This document shows positions 1-6,380 of a stretch of 11,691 nucleotides of DNA, one piece after another. How positions within the stretch are numbered: position 1 is the stretch's first letter; each line of letters starts with the position of its first letter. Below the pieces are notes generated by a model, which saw only the letters and a program-made list of their open reading frames with translations, was not told the origin of the DNA and ran no database searches. A program made the position numbers and the translations under genes. The stretch comes from Pseudomonadota bacterium (GTDB lineage: Bacteria > Pseudomonadota > Gammaproteobacteria > Xanthomonadales > Xanthomonadaceae), in contig JAEWNA010000279.1 of NCBI GenBank assembly GCA_023392975.1, forward strand, positions 1-11,691, in the 5' to 3' direction.

Positions 1-595
1 GAACCACCAGTGGTCGAAGGGCTGGGCGTTCGAGCGCGCGTTCGGCGACCACGTGCAGGCGCACGTGGCCGCGGACCTGCACTACTACTCGCTGCTGCGT
101 CCGCTGAGCGAGCTCGCGGTCGCGCGCCAGTTCGCGAAGACCGATCGCTACGACGCGCATTTCTCCAGCTGCAACCGCAATTTCCACATCCTCGGCGAAC
201 GCCCGGCCAGCCGCTGGTGCGGCGTCTGCCCGAAGTGCCACTTCGTGTTCCTCGCGCTGGCGCCGTTCATGCCCAAGCCGCGGCTGGTCGGCATCTTCGG
301 CCGCAACCTGCTGGACGACCCGGGACAGATTCCGGGCTACGACGCGCTGCTGGAATTCCGCGACCACAAGCCGTTCGAGTGCGTGGGCGAGGGCCGCGAA
401 TCGCGGGCGGCGATGGCCGCGCTGGCCGAGCGGCCGGAGTGGCGCGAGGACGAGATCGTCGAACGCTTCGCCCGCGAGATCCTGCCGCAGCTGACCGATG
501 GCGACCTGTCGATCGCGCCGCTGCTGGTCCTCGACGACGAACATCGCGTCCCCGCCGCGCTGTGGGAGCGCCTGCGTGCGCATTTCGCAGCTTGA
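1..595 (+). CDS. murL: MurL, UDP-MurNAc-L-Ala-L-Glu epimerase (3' part only)
   Basis: This is the C-terminal part (about 197 residues) of a protein whose start lies left of the window; the reading frame begins at base 2. Known of the family: MurL epimerises the terminal L-Glu of UDP-MurNAc-L-Ala-L-Glu to D-Glu. It works with MurD2 and replaces glutamate racemase in Xanthomonas. Seen here: a Cys-rich stretch with SCNRNF followed by WCGVCPKCHF, then a hydrophobic FLALAPFM segment. No signal peptide or membrane anchor is visible in this part, consistent with a cytoplasmic enzyme. The identification rests on recall of the family plus the murD2-like gene directly downstream, which overlaps it by 20 bases and implies translational coupling. 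The catalytic residues cannot be assigned from this fragment. Confidence 0.8.
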   Translation, partial: NHQWSKGWAFERAFGDHVQAHVAADLHYYSLLRPLSELAVARQFAKTDRYDAHFSSCNRNFHILGERPASRWCGVCPKCHFVFLALAPFMPKPRLVGIFGRNLLDDPGQIPGYDALLEFRDHKPFECVGEGRESRAAMAALAERPEWREDEIVERFAREILPQLTDGDLSIAPLLVLDDEHRVPAALWERLRAHFAA

Positions 596-1976
596 GGGCC
601 AGCGCGTCGCGCTCTGGGGCTGGGGCCGCGAGGGCCGCGCCGCCTGGTGCGCACTGCGCCGGCGCCTGCCGTCGCTGCCGCTGACGCTGTTCTGCTCCGA
701 GGCCGAAGCCGCCGATGCGCAGGCGCTGGGCGATCCGCTGCTGGCGACCGAGACGGTGGTCGATGCCGACCGGCTGTCGCGGTTCCACATCGTCGTCAAA
801 TCGCCGGGCATCAGCCCGTACCGGCCCGAGGCGGTGGACGCCGCGGCGCGCGGCACGGCGTTCCTCGGCGGCACCGCGCTGTGGTTCGCCGAACGTCCCG
901 GGGCGCGCACGCTCTGCGTCACCGGCACCAAGGGCAAGAGCACGACGACCTCGCTGCTCGCCCACCTGCTGCGCGCCGGCGGCCACCGCACCGCCCTGTG
1001 CGGCAACATCGGGCTGCCGCTGCTGGAGCTGCTCGACGTCGAATCGCCGCCCGAGTTCTGGGCGATCGAGCTGTCGAGCTACCAGACCCGCGACATCGCG
1101 GTGTCGGGCGTGCGGCCGGAGATCGCGGTCGCGACCAACATCTATCCCGAGCACCTGGACTGGCACGGCAGCGAGGCGCGCTACGTCGCCGACAAGCTCG
1201 CGCTGCTCACCGTCGCGGCGCCGCGGATCGCGGTGCTCAATGGCGAGGATCCGACGCTGTCCGTGCTCCAGCTGCCGGACAGCGAAATACGCTGGTTCGG
1301 CCGTCCGGATGGCTGGCACCTGCGCGGCGACGTGCTGCATCGGGGCGATCGGGCGGTGTTCGACACCCGCGACGTGCCGCTGCCGGGTCGCCACAATCGC
1401 TCGAACCTCTGCGGCGTGCTGACCGCGATCGAGGCGCTGGGGCTGGATGCCGTCGCGCTCGCGCCGCATGCGGCCAGCTTCGCGCCGCTGCCGCACCGGC
1501 TGCAGACGCTGGGCACACGCGACGGCCTGACCTGGGTCAACGATTCGATCAGCACCACCCCGCACGCCACGCTGGCCGCGCTGGACTGCTTCCGCGACCG
1601 CCGCGTCGCGGTGCTGCTCGGCGGCCACGATCGTGGGCTGGACTGGCGCGACTTCGCCGACGCCATCCGCGCTGTGCCTCCGGCAGCCGTCGTGACACTG
1701 GGCCAGAACGGCCCGAAGATCCACGCGCTGCTGGCGCCGGTGGCGCAGGCGACCGGCTTCGCCCTGGCGGAGGCCGACGGCCTGCCCGCGGCCGTCGCGG
1801 AGGCGCGACGCCTGCTGGGCGGCGAGGGCGCGGCCGAGGGGGTGATCCTGCTGTCGCCGGGCGCCCCGAGTTTCGGCGCCTACCGCGACTACACCGAACG
1901 TGGACGCCATTTCGCCGCGCTCGGCGGCTTCGATCCGGACGCCATCGCCACCATCCCCGGGCTCGGCATCGGCTGA
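576..1976 (+). CDS. murD2: MurD2, UDP-MurNAc-L-Ala--L-glutamate ligase
   Basis: A Mur ligase of 466 residues that, by family knowledge, adds L-Glu (not D-Glu) to UDP-MurNAc-L-Ala in the cytoplasm, giving the substrate for MurL. Order of motifs: an N-terminal nucleotide-sugar-binding segment (VALWGWGREGRAAW near residue 10), then the ATP-binding loop VTGTKGKSTTT at residues 115-125, the SSYQ motif, NIYPEHLDWHG in the central domain, GRHNRSNLCG, and the C-terminal NDSISTTPHATLAAL. I chose the GTG at 576 because GGGAG lies 7 bases before it and the protein then begins MRISQLEGQRVALWGWGREG, as expected for this fold. An in-frame ATG at 498 would add 26 residues read out of murL sequence, and nothing supports it. 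The gene overlaps murL by 20 bases. Ordinary MurD is also possible on sequence alone; the murL partner favours MurD2. Confidence 0.85.
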   Translation: MRISQLEGQRVALWGWGREGRAAWCALRRRLPSLPLTLFCSEAEAADAQALGDPLLATETVVDADRLSRFHIVVKSPGISPYRPEAVDAAARGTAFLGGTALWFAERPGARTLCVTGTKGKSTTTSLLAHLLRAGGHRTALCGNIGLPLLELLDVESPPEFWAIELSSYQTRDIAVSGVRPEIAVATNIYPEHLDWHGSEARYVADKLALLTVAAPRIAVLNGEDPTLSVLQLPDSEIRWFGRPDGWHLRGDVLHRGDRAVFDTRDVPLPGRHNRSNLCGVLTAIEALGLDAVALAPHAASFAPLPHRLQTLGTRDGLTWVNDSISTTPHATLAALDCFRDRRVAVLLGGHDRGLDWRDFADAIRAVPPAAVVTLGQNGPKIHALLAPVAQATGFALAEADGLPAAVAEARRLLGGEGAAEGVILLSPGAPSFGAYRDYTERGRHFAALGGFDPDAIATIPGLGIG

Positions 1977-2036
1977 ACGTGGCGTCCCGACCGACGGCCG
2001 TCGCCTCGTGCAGCGGAAACCGTCGCGGAATCCGGG

Positions 2037-2042
2037 TAGGCT
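2037..2042 (+). promoter_or_regulatory. Possible -10 element before the hydrolase gene
   Basis: TAGGCT lies about 30 bases before the ATG of the dienelactone-hydrolase-family gene, in a 97-base gap after murD2. No convincing -35 is visible, so this is a weak call. A 12-base perfect palindrome, CGACGGCCGTCG, sits at 1992-2003 in the same gap. It may be an operator or chance in GC-rich DNA. Confidence 0.3.
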
Positions 2043-2073
2043 GGTCGTCCTCCCCTGACATGGAGTTGGTCCC

Positions 2074-2874
2074 ATGCGCTTCCTGCGTCGCGCGGCGCCC
2101 CTCGCCGCACTCCTCCTCTCGCTGCTGCTGTCGATGCCCGCCTTCGCCGCCATGCAGGCCAAACCGGTCGAATGGAAGCAGGGCAAGCTGCGTTTCAGCG
2201 GCTATCTCGTCTACAACGACGCCAACGCCACCAAGCGTCCCGGCCTGGTGATGGTGCCTGACTGGAAGGGCGTCACCCCCACTTCGGTCGAGAAGGCCAA
2301 GCAGATCGCCTCCGCCGGCTACGTGGTGCTGGTCGCCGACGTCTACGGCAAGGGCGTACGCCCGAAGGACGACAAGGCCGCCGGCGCCCTCGTCGCCAAG
2401 CTCTACCAGGACCTGCCGGGCCTGCGCGGCCGCGCCGCCGCCGCGCTCGACATGCTGCGCAGCCTCGCCAACAGCGCGCCCATCGACACCGATCGCATCG
2501 GCGCCGTGGGCTTCTGCTTCGGCGGCAAGACCGTGCTCGAACTGGCCCGCAGCGGCGCCGACATCGCCGGCGTGGTCACCTTCCACGGCGGGCTCGACAC
2601 CACGCTGCCGGCGGAATCCGGCGCGCTCAAGGCCAGCCTGCTGGTGCTGAACGGCGCCGACGACAAGTACGTGCCGGCCGAGCAGATCCAGGCCTTCGAG
2701 AACGAGATGACGTCGGCCGGTGCGGACTGGCAGTTCGTGAACTTCGCCGGCGCCGTCCACTGCTTCGCGCTGGAATCCGCCAACAGCCCGCCGGGCTGCG
2801 TCTACAACGAGCGCGCCGCCAAGCGGGCGTTCTCGATGATGAACCTGTTCTTCCACGAGCGTTTCAATCCCTGA
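2074..2874 (+). CDS. Exported dienelactone hydrolase family protein
   Basis: 266 residues. The N-terminus is a signal peptide: Arg at positions 2, 5 and 6, a Leu/Ala-rich core at about 8-20, and an AFA-type cleavage site near 25, so the mature enzyme should be periplasmic. The alpha/beta-hydrolase body carries the dienelactone-hydrolase triad: nucleophile Cys148 in GFCFGG (146-151), Asp197 in GADDKYV and His229 in GAVHCF. In this family Cys replaces the usual Ser, and members hydrolyse dienelactones or other esters; the true substrate here is unknown. Lone exported members like this one are seldom part of chloroaromatic pathways, and no such genes are nearby. The start is supported by GGAG 8 bases upstream. 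Transcription ends at the strong hairpin at 2963-2990. Confidence 0.9.
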   Translation: MRFLRRAAPLAALLLSLLLSMPAFAAMQAKPVEWKQGKLRFSGYLVYNDANATKRPGLVMVPDWKGVTPTSVEKAKQIASAGYVVLVADVYGKGVRPKDDKAAGALVAKLYQDLPGLRGRAAAALDMLRSLANSAPIDTDRIGAVGFCFGGKTVLELARSGADIAGVVTFHGGLDTTLPAESGALKASLLVLNGADDKYVPAEQIQAFENEMTSAGADWQFVNFAGAVHCFALESANSPPGCVYNERAAKRAFSMMNLFFHERFNP

Positions 2875-2962
2875 AGCGCAAGCGGGCATGACGGGGAGAG
2901 CGGTCTTCGGGCCGCCGCCTGTTCCATCGAAGCATGCAGCGGCCTAAAGGTCGCTCCATCGA

Positions 2963-2990
2963 AAAGGGCCCGGCGTCGTGCGGGCCCTTT
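2963..2990. terminator. Bidirectional rho-independent terminator
   Basis: A perfect 10-bp stem, AAAGGGCCCG pairing with CGGGCCCTTT around an 8-base loop, is followed by CTTTC on the plus strand and extends into a four-T run on the minus strand. It separates the convergent hydrolase gene (plus) and the helix-hairpin-helix gene (minus), whose stop codon lies only 4 bases from the stem. Confidence 0.88.
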
Positions 2991-2993
2991 CTT

Positions 2994-3236
2994 TCATCTC
3001 CGGGTCGCGCGCTTCGCCGCTTCGACCGCGCCGACGATCGCCGCCTGCGCCTGCGGGCTGTTCTTCCAGCACGTCGCTCCGAGCATCGCCGCGACCTGCG
3101 CCACGATGTCCTCGGGTTGCGTCGCCGCCAGCGCGGCGAGCGAGTCGATCCCGACCTGTTCGAGGCGATCGACCACGGTCGGCCCCACGCCCTTCACCGA
3201 CAGCAGCGTCTCGCGTTCATGCGCCGGGAACGGCAT
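2994..3236 (-). CDS. Small helix-hairpin-helix domain protein
   Basis: 80 residues, no signal peptide. A helix-hairpin-helix motif is visible at about residues 11-36 (LLSVKGVGPTVVDRLEQVGI, then DSLAALA), with the GxG-type hairpin VKGVGPT. It resembles the small HhH proteins of the Cdd1/pathogenicity-locus type. Such motifs usually bind DNA without sequence specificity, but they also occur in proteins of unknown role. I chose the start at 3236 because the domain begins right after it; no strong ribosome site is visible. It lies 8 bases after the stop of the polyprenyl synthase gene, so it is very probably translated from the same message, which ends at the hairpin just past its stop. A functional link to isoprenoid synthesis is not evident. 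Confidence 0.75.
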   Translation of the reverse strand: MPFPAHERETLLSVKGVGPTVVDRLEQVGIDSLAALAATQPEDIVAQVAAMLGATCWKNSPQAQAAIVGAVEAAKRATRR

Positions 3237-3244
3237 GGTCGGAC

Positions 3245-4240
3245 TCAGTGGTCCCGTCCAACCGCATACCGCGCCAGGCCGCGCAGCGCGGCCACCGCGT
3301 CGTTGTCGTCGAGGCCGTCCAGCGCGCGCTCGGCGGCGTCGGCGTAGTCCTCGGCGCGACGGCGGCTGTAGGCGATGCCGCCGGTGGCCTCGATCGCGGC
3401 CAGCACGTCCGGCATCGCCTCGACTTCGCCGGCCTCGACGATCGCGCGCAGGCGCTCGCGGGTCGCGGCATCGCAATGCGCGATCGCGTGGATCAGCGGC
3501 AGGGTCGCCTTGCCCTCGGCAAGGTCGTCGCCCAGGTGCTTGCCCAGCGCGGTCTCGTCGGCGCTGTAGTCCAGCACGTCGTCGGCGATCTGGAAGGCGT
3601 AGCCCAGGGCCAGCCCGTAGTCGTGCAGGCGCCGCTGCGTGGCCTCGTCGGCGCCCGCGAGCAGCGCGCCGAGTTGTGTCGCAGCGGCGAACAGCACCGC
3701 GGTCTTGCGCTCGATCACCTTCAGGTAGGCCGGCTCGTCGGTGTCCGGGTTGCGCACGTGCAGCAACTGCAGCACTTCGCCCTCGGCGATGGCGTTGGTG
3801 GTGTCGGCGAGCAGCTTCATCACCGGCAGGCGCTCCAGCTCGACCATCAGCTGGAAGCTGCGCGAGTACAGGAAGTCGCCGACCAGCACGCTCGCGGCGT
3901 TGCCGAACAGCGCGTTGGCGGTCTTGCGGCCGCGGCGCAGGTCGGATTCGTCGACCACGTCGTCGTGGAGCAGGGTGGCGGTGTGGATGAACTCGACCAC
4001 GGCCGCCAGCTGGTGCGCGTCGGGGCCGCGATGGCCCAGCGCTTGGGCCGCGAGCAGCAGCAGCATCGGCCGCAGGCGCTTGCCGCCCGCGGCGATGATG
4101 TGCTCGGCGACCTGGTTGACCAGCACCACGTCCGAGGCCAGCCGGCGTCGGATCAGGGCGTCGACCGCGGCCATGTCGGCGGCGGCGAGGGCCTGGATGG
4201 CGGGCAGGTCGAGCGCGGGGGTCGCCGAGGTCGCGTGCAT
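3245..4240 (-). CDS. ispB: Polyprenyl (octaprenyl-type) diphosphate synthase
   Basis: 331 residues, close to the usual length of IspB. This trans-prenyltransferase extends farnesyl diphosphate with isopentenyl diphosphate to make the ubiquinone side chain. Diagnostic motifs in order: GGKRLRP (52-58); the first Asp-rich motif in LLHDDVVDESD (DDVVD at 93-97), followed by RRG; GNAASVLVGDF (113-123); the second Asp-rich motif in FQIADDVLDY (DDVLD at 220-224); and GDDLAEGKATLPL, the allylic-substrate region. Product length cannot be read with certainty: octaprenyl is expected from similarity to IspB. The ATG at 4240 is supported by AGGA 6 bases upstream and by a perfect TATAAT about 27 bases upstream. 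It shares its promoter region with divergent ssb and is followed by the small HhH gene. Confidence 0.93.
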   Translation of the reverse strand: MHATSATPALDLPAIQALAAADMAAVDALIRRRLASDVVLVNQVAEHIIAAGGKRLRPMLLLLAAQALGHRGPDAHQLAAVVEFIHTATLLHDDVVDESDLRRGRKTANALFGNAASVLVGDFLYSRSFQLMVELERLPVMKLLADTTNAIAEGEVLQLLHVRNPDTDEPAYLKVIERKTAVLFAAATQLGALLAGADEATQRRLHDYGLALGYAFQIADDVLDYSADETALGKHLGDDLAEGKATLPLIHAIAHCDAATRERLRAIVEAGEVEAMPDVLAAIEATGGIAYSRRRAEDYADAAERALDGLDDNDAVAALRGLARYAVGRDH

Positions 4241-4266
4241 GGGGGGTCCTGACAGGCGGAACGCGC

Positions 4267-4272
4267 ATTATA
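4267..4272 (-). promoter_or_regulatory. -10 element of the ispB promoter
   Basis: Read on the minus strand this is a perfect TATAAT, 26 bases before the ispB start codon, predicting a leader of about 20 bases. No good -35 hexamer lies 16-18 bases upstream; the region there is G+C-rich and may need an activator or another sigma contact. Confidence 0.65.
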
Positions 4273-4296
4273 AGTGCCGGCGCCCGCCCCACGCCT

Positions 4297-4337
4297 CGGG
4301 GAACTCCGACCCCGCGGCGCGGGGAACCCCGATTCCG
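4297..4337. repeat. Tandem pair of 18-base repeats between the ispB and ssb promoters
   Basis: Copies at 4297-4314 (CGGGGAACTCCGACCCCG) and 4320-4337 (CGGGGAACCCCGATTCCG) match at 15 of 18 positions, 23 bases start to start. Each contains inverted CGGGG/CCCCG arms. They lie between the two divergent TATAAT elements, where -35 contacts or a regulator would sit. Confidence 0.45.
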
Positions 4338-4348
4338 TGACGCCCGGC

Positions 4349-4354
4349 TATAAT
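4349..4354 (+). promoter_or_regulatory. -10 element of the ssb promoter
   Basis: A perfect TATAAT 43 bases before the ssb start, with no clear TTGACA-like hexamer at the proper spacing. It predicts a leader of about 35 bases. No LexA-like TTAGTA-type site is seen between it and the gene, so SOS control is not supported. Confidence 0.65.
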
Positions 4355-4397
4355 CCACAGTCCTGTGCCACACCACGGCACATCGGCAGGTACGTTC

Positions 4398-4931
4398 ATG
4401 GCACGCGGCATCAACAAGGTCATCCTCGTCGGCAACCTGGGCGACGATCCCGAAACCAAGTACACCCAGGGCGGCATGGCGGTGACGACGATCCGGCTCG
4501 CGACCACCAGCGTTCGCAAGGATCGCGAAGGCAACCAGCAGGAACGCACCGAGTGGCATCGCGTGAAGTTCTTCGGCAAGCTCGGCGAGATCGCCGGCGA
4601 GTACCTGCGCAAGGGTTCGCAGGTCTACGTCGAAGGCTCGATCCGCTACGACAAGTACACCGGCCAGGACGGCGTCGAACGCTACTTCACCGACATCATC
4701 GTCGACGAGATGCAGATGCTCGGCGGCCGCGGCGATGGCGGCGGCGGTGGCGGTGGCGATCGTCCGGCGCGTGCCCCACGCTCCGAGGGCAGTGGCGGTG
4801 GCGGCTACGGTGGTGGTGGCCAGCGCAGTGGTGGGGGTTCTGGTGGCGGCTACGGCGGCCAGCGCTCGCAGTCCGCGCCCAGCAGCCCGCCGCCGATGGA
4901 CGATTTCTCGGACGACGACATTCCGTTCTGA
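4398..4931 (+). CDS. ssb: Single-stranded DNA-binding protein SSB
   Basis: 177 residues, like E. coli SSB. An OB-fold occupies residues 1 to about 110 and begins ARGINKVILVGNLGDDPE. It contains TEWHRVKFFGKLGE with Trp53 and His54 at the ssDNA-stacking position, then VYVEGSIRY. A long Gly-rich linker (about 109-155) and a Ser/Pro-rich stretch follow, ending in the acidic tip MDDFSDDDIPF that recruits partner proteins such as RecQ, PriA and exonuclease I. The protein coats ssDNA in replication, repair and recombination. I chose ATG 4398 rather than the in-frame ATG 33 bases upstream because the family begins MARGINK and AGG lies 7 bases before it. The upstream extension would also start about 4 bases after the predicted transcription start region. 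It is convergent with the lipoprotein gene. Confidence 0.97.
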   Translation: MARGINKVILVGNLGDDPETKYTQGGMAVTTIRLATTSVRKDREGNQQERTEWHRVKFFGKLGEIAGEYLRKGSQVYVEGSIRYDKYTGQDGVERYFTDIIVDEMQMLGGRGDGGGGGGGDRPARAPRSEGSGGGGYGGGGQRSGGGSGGGYGGQRSQSAPSSPPPMDDFSDDDIPF

Positions 4932-4975
4932 GCGATCCGTTCCGATCGGCGCGATTCGAGCGTCAAGCGACACCC

Positions 4976-5002
4976 CGAACGCCGGCCTCGTGCCGGCGTT
5001 CG
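4976..5002. terminator. Hairpin between convergent ssb and lipoprotein genes
   Basis: A perfect 11-bp stem, CGAACGCCGGC pairing with GCCGGCGTTCG around the loop CTCGT. It lies 44 bases after ssb and 22 bases after the lipoprotein gene on the other strand. Neither side has a good T run, so it may end transcription weakly or act mainly as a 3' stabiliser for both messages. Confidence 0.6.
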
Positions 5003-5024
5003 CGTTCCGGGCGTCGGTGCGGCG

Positions 5025-5735
5025 TCAGTCGCGGTCCTCGCCGATGTTCACGCTGAATTCGCAGACCGTCGCCGGCGACTTCAGCATGCCCGGGTCGTCG
5101 CTGCCGAACGGGCTGTCGCCCGAGGGGTAGTCGTCCGGCACCGACTCTGGCGGGCAGAGCCGTACCGGGCCGCCGCCGCCGTTCGCCGCGGCGAGCTTGC
5201 CCTCGCGCCAGTCGGTGATCGCGCCGCCATAGTCCCAGTCGAATCCCAGGAATTCGAACGGCTTGCCGTTCATCGCCTGAAGTTCCTTGCTGGTGAGACC
5301 GATGCGGATGCCGTCGGCGCGCTGCCAGGGACTGTCCTCCGCATCGATCCGCAGCGACGCGGGATGCGTGTCGCCCTCGTCGAGGAACACGTCGATCCGG
5401 CGCTTCGCGTCGCCTGGATACAGCACCCAGCCCGGGAAGGTCTCGCCCTCGGCGCCATCGAGTTCCCGTGCGACCACGTTCGCGGCGCCCAGGCGCGCCT
5501 GCGCGCTCGCGAGGGTGTCGTCGGGCAGCAGCAGTGTTTCGAGCGTGGCGGCTGTGGGCGCGGGCGTTGCGTCCGTGGGCGGCGCTGTGGGTGAGGGCGA
5601 TGCCCGGGGCGCGGTGGGCGCGGGCGACGCGCCGGGTTGCGAGGCGTCGATAGGCGTGGCAGCGGGCGGCTCGCTGCCGCCGCAGGCGCACAGCATCAGG
5701 AGGACCAGCGAGGGCGGCAGCAGGCGGGCGTGCAT
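5025..5735 (-). CDS. Putative outer-membrane lipoprotein of unknown function
   Basis: 236 residues. The N-terminus, MHARLLPPSLVLLMLCAC, ends in a lipobox (LCAC) with the lipidated Cys at 18. Gly-Gly after it carries no Asp +2 retention signal, so outer-membrane sorting is expected. Residues about 21-62 are a Pro/Ala/Thr/Ser-rich flexible tether. The folded part (about 63-236) contains LPDDTLASAQARLGAANVVA, an acidic FPGWVLYPGDAKRRIDVFLDEGD strand region, IRIGLTSKELQAMNGKPF and FLGFDWDYGGAITDW. Two Cys near the end (RLCPPES and TVCEFSV) could form a disulfide. I do not recognise a characterised family. The IGLTSKELQAMNGKPF segment is reminiscent of small envelope proteins with an SmpA/BamE-like fold, but that is only an impression. 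GAGG lies about 9 bases before the chosen ATG. Confidence 0.72.
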   Translation of the reverse strand: MHARLLPPSLVLLMLCACGGSEPPAATPIDASQPGASPAPTAPRASPSPTAPPTDATPAPTAATLETLLLPDDTLASAQARLGAANVVARELDGAEGETFPGWVLYPGDAKRRIDVFLDEGDTHPASLRIDAEDSPWQRADGIRIGLTSKELQAMNGKPFEFLGFDWDYGGAITDWREGKLAAANGGGGPVRLCPPESVPDDYPSGDSPFGSDDPGMLKSPATVCEFSVNIGEDRD

Positions 5736-5889
5736 GGCGATGGCCTCGTTCAGCGTGGTGGATCGGGCGATCGTACCGGGCCGACGTGATGGCGTGTGCG
5801 AAGGACGGGTAGGTTGGCATGACGATCACGCCCGTCGTATTCGCCTGTCGCTGGAAATTCCCGATATCCTCTCGGATAGCCCAAGCATC
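5736..5889. other. Intergenic stretch before the REP doublet
   Basis: No convincing gene. It should hold the lipoprotein promoter: a minus-strand TACGAT at 5770-5775 is a possible -10 without a clear -35. Together with the next features it marks the left edge of the A+T-richer island. ORFs across it in either direction show no codon pattern or family resemblance. Confidence 0.4.
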
Positions 5890-6013
5890 GTAGGGTAGGC
5901 CCTGGCCCACCATCACGACATCTCCGTCTCGGTGCGACTTCTGCGAAGCCTGTTCCAACCGCGGGGCGTTGGCATCCAGTCGGACAAAATGGTGGGCCAA
6001 GGGCCCACCCCAC
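5890..6013. repeat. GTAG-type REP doublet (REPIN-like element)
   Basis: Two short palindromes face each other. On the plus strand GTAG (5890-5893) is followed by GGTAGGCC-CT-GGCCCACC (5894-5911, one mismatch). On the minus strand GTGG (reading down from 6013) is followed by GGTGGGCC-CTT-GGCCCACC (6009-5991, perfect). A GTAG tetranucleotide at the foot of a palindrome is the hallmark of REP families in Stenotrophomonas and its relatives, mobilised by RAYT-type TnpA_REP proteins. Two inverted REPs with a spacer make a REPIN. No RAYT gene is in the window, so this copy would be non-autonomous. That the whole 124 bases is one unit is inferred. Confidence 0.65.
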
Positions 6014-6023
6014 GCGCTACAAG

Positions 6024-6233
6024 CTATGCATGGCCGAGCCAGTTGTAGGTGTCATGTTGTCGGTGTCCACACCAAAGGCAAGTGACATACATCTCCTGAT
6101 CCAGATTTGGCCCGCTGCGTGGATATGGAATTTTCGAAACGCAACCGTAGCGGATCTTGCTGCAGGAGCCTTTACATAGAAACCTGATTCTGTGCGAGAG
6201 AGGGGCTCTGGCTGCGTACCGTGGAACCGCCAT
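6024..6233 (-). CDS. Small Cys-containing protein, possible last cassette ORF
   Basis: 69 residues, MAVPRYAARAPLSHRIRF at the start and YVTCLWCGHRQHDTYNWLGHA at the end. It has CKGSC and CLWCGH pairs (Cys 20, 24, 53 and 56, counted approximately), which could bind one metal ion. A very good ribosome site, AGGAG with 6 bases before the ATG, argues that it is expressed. It follows the degenerate attC site on the same strand as the two cassette ORFs upstream and has the same A+T-richer base use, so I read it as the next cassette gene. No attC is visible after its stop; the REP doublet begins 11 bases beyond it, so the distal end of the cassette may have been lost. Function unknown. Confidence 0.6.
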   Translation of the reverse strand: MAVPRYAARAPLSHRIRFLCKGSCSKIRYGCVSKIPYPRSGPNLDQEMYVTCLWCGHRQHDTYNWLGHA

Positions 6234-6248
6234 TTATTTCTCCTGTGA

Positions 6249-6380
6249 GCTTTCGCGCCTGAAATAATCAGCGCAGCAAAGCCGCATCGGCTCGATTCAA
6301 CTTTTGGATGTTGCCACGTTGAATTTTATGCTCTGTGGCGGGCCTTGAGCCGCCTTGCGCTTTTGAATGAATTGTTAGCC
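6249..6380 (-). other. attC-like site B (after the DUF4145-like ORF), 3' core degenerate
   Basis: Read on the minus strand it opens GGCTAACAATTCATTCAA, nearly identical to the left end of many attC sites (TAACAATTCATTCAAGCC). It closes TTATTTCAGGCGCGAAAGC, where a site would normally read AGGCGTTAGGC. Between them are partly complementary arms (AAGCGCAAGGCGGCTC against GAGCCG...CTTTGCTGCGCT) and an inner ATTCAAC/GTTGAAT stem at 6295-6301 and 6318-6324. The stop codon TAA of the preceding ORF lies inside the site, as in true cassettes. The GTTRRRY core at the cassette boundary is no longer recognisable. Confidence 0.65.

Noticed and set aside
267..2186. Long minus-strand ORF opposite murL and murD2
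   Set aside because: It is a shadow of high-GC coding sequence: its product is Arg/Ala/Gly-rich without family motifs, while both plus-strand genes have clear motifs.
4365..4397. Upstream ATG giving SSB an 11-residue extension
   Set aside because: The family starts at MARGINK, which has its own ribosome site, and the upstream start would be almost at the predicted transcription start.
2994..4973. Long minus-strand frame that runs through ssb and ispB into the HhH protein
   Set aside because: Only its last 80 codons are a real gene; the rest is antisense to ssb or out of frame with ispB.
5500..5660. G+C-rich near-repeats that might be a tandem DNA repeat
   Set aside because: They are explained as the Pro/Ala/Thr/Ser-rich tether codons of the lipoprotein.
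5750..6013. 87-codon minus-strand ORF over the REP doublet
   Set aside because: Its coding sequence is mostly the repeat itself and it shows no ribosome site or recognisable domain.
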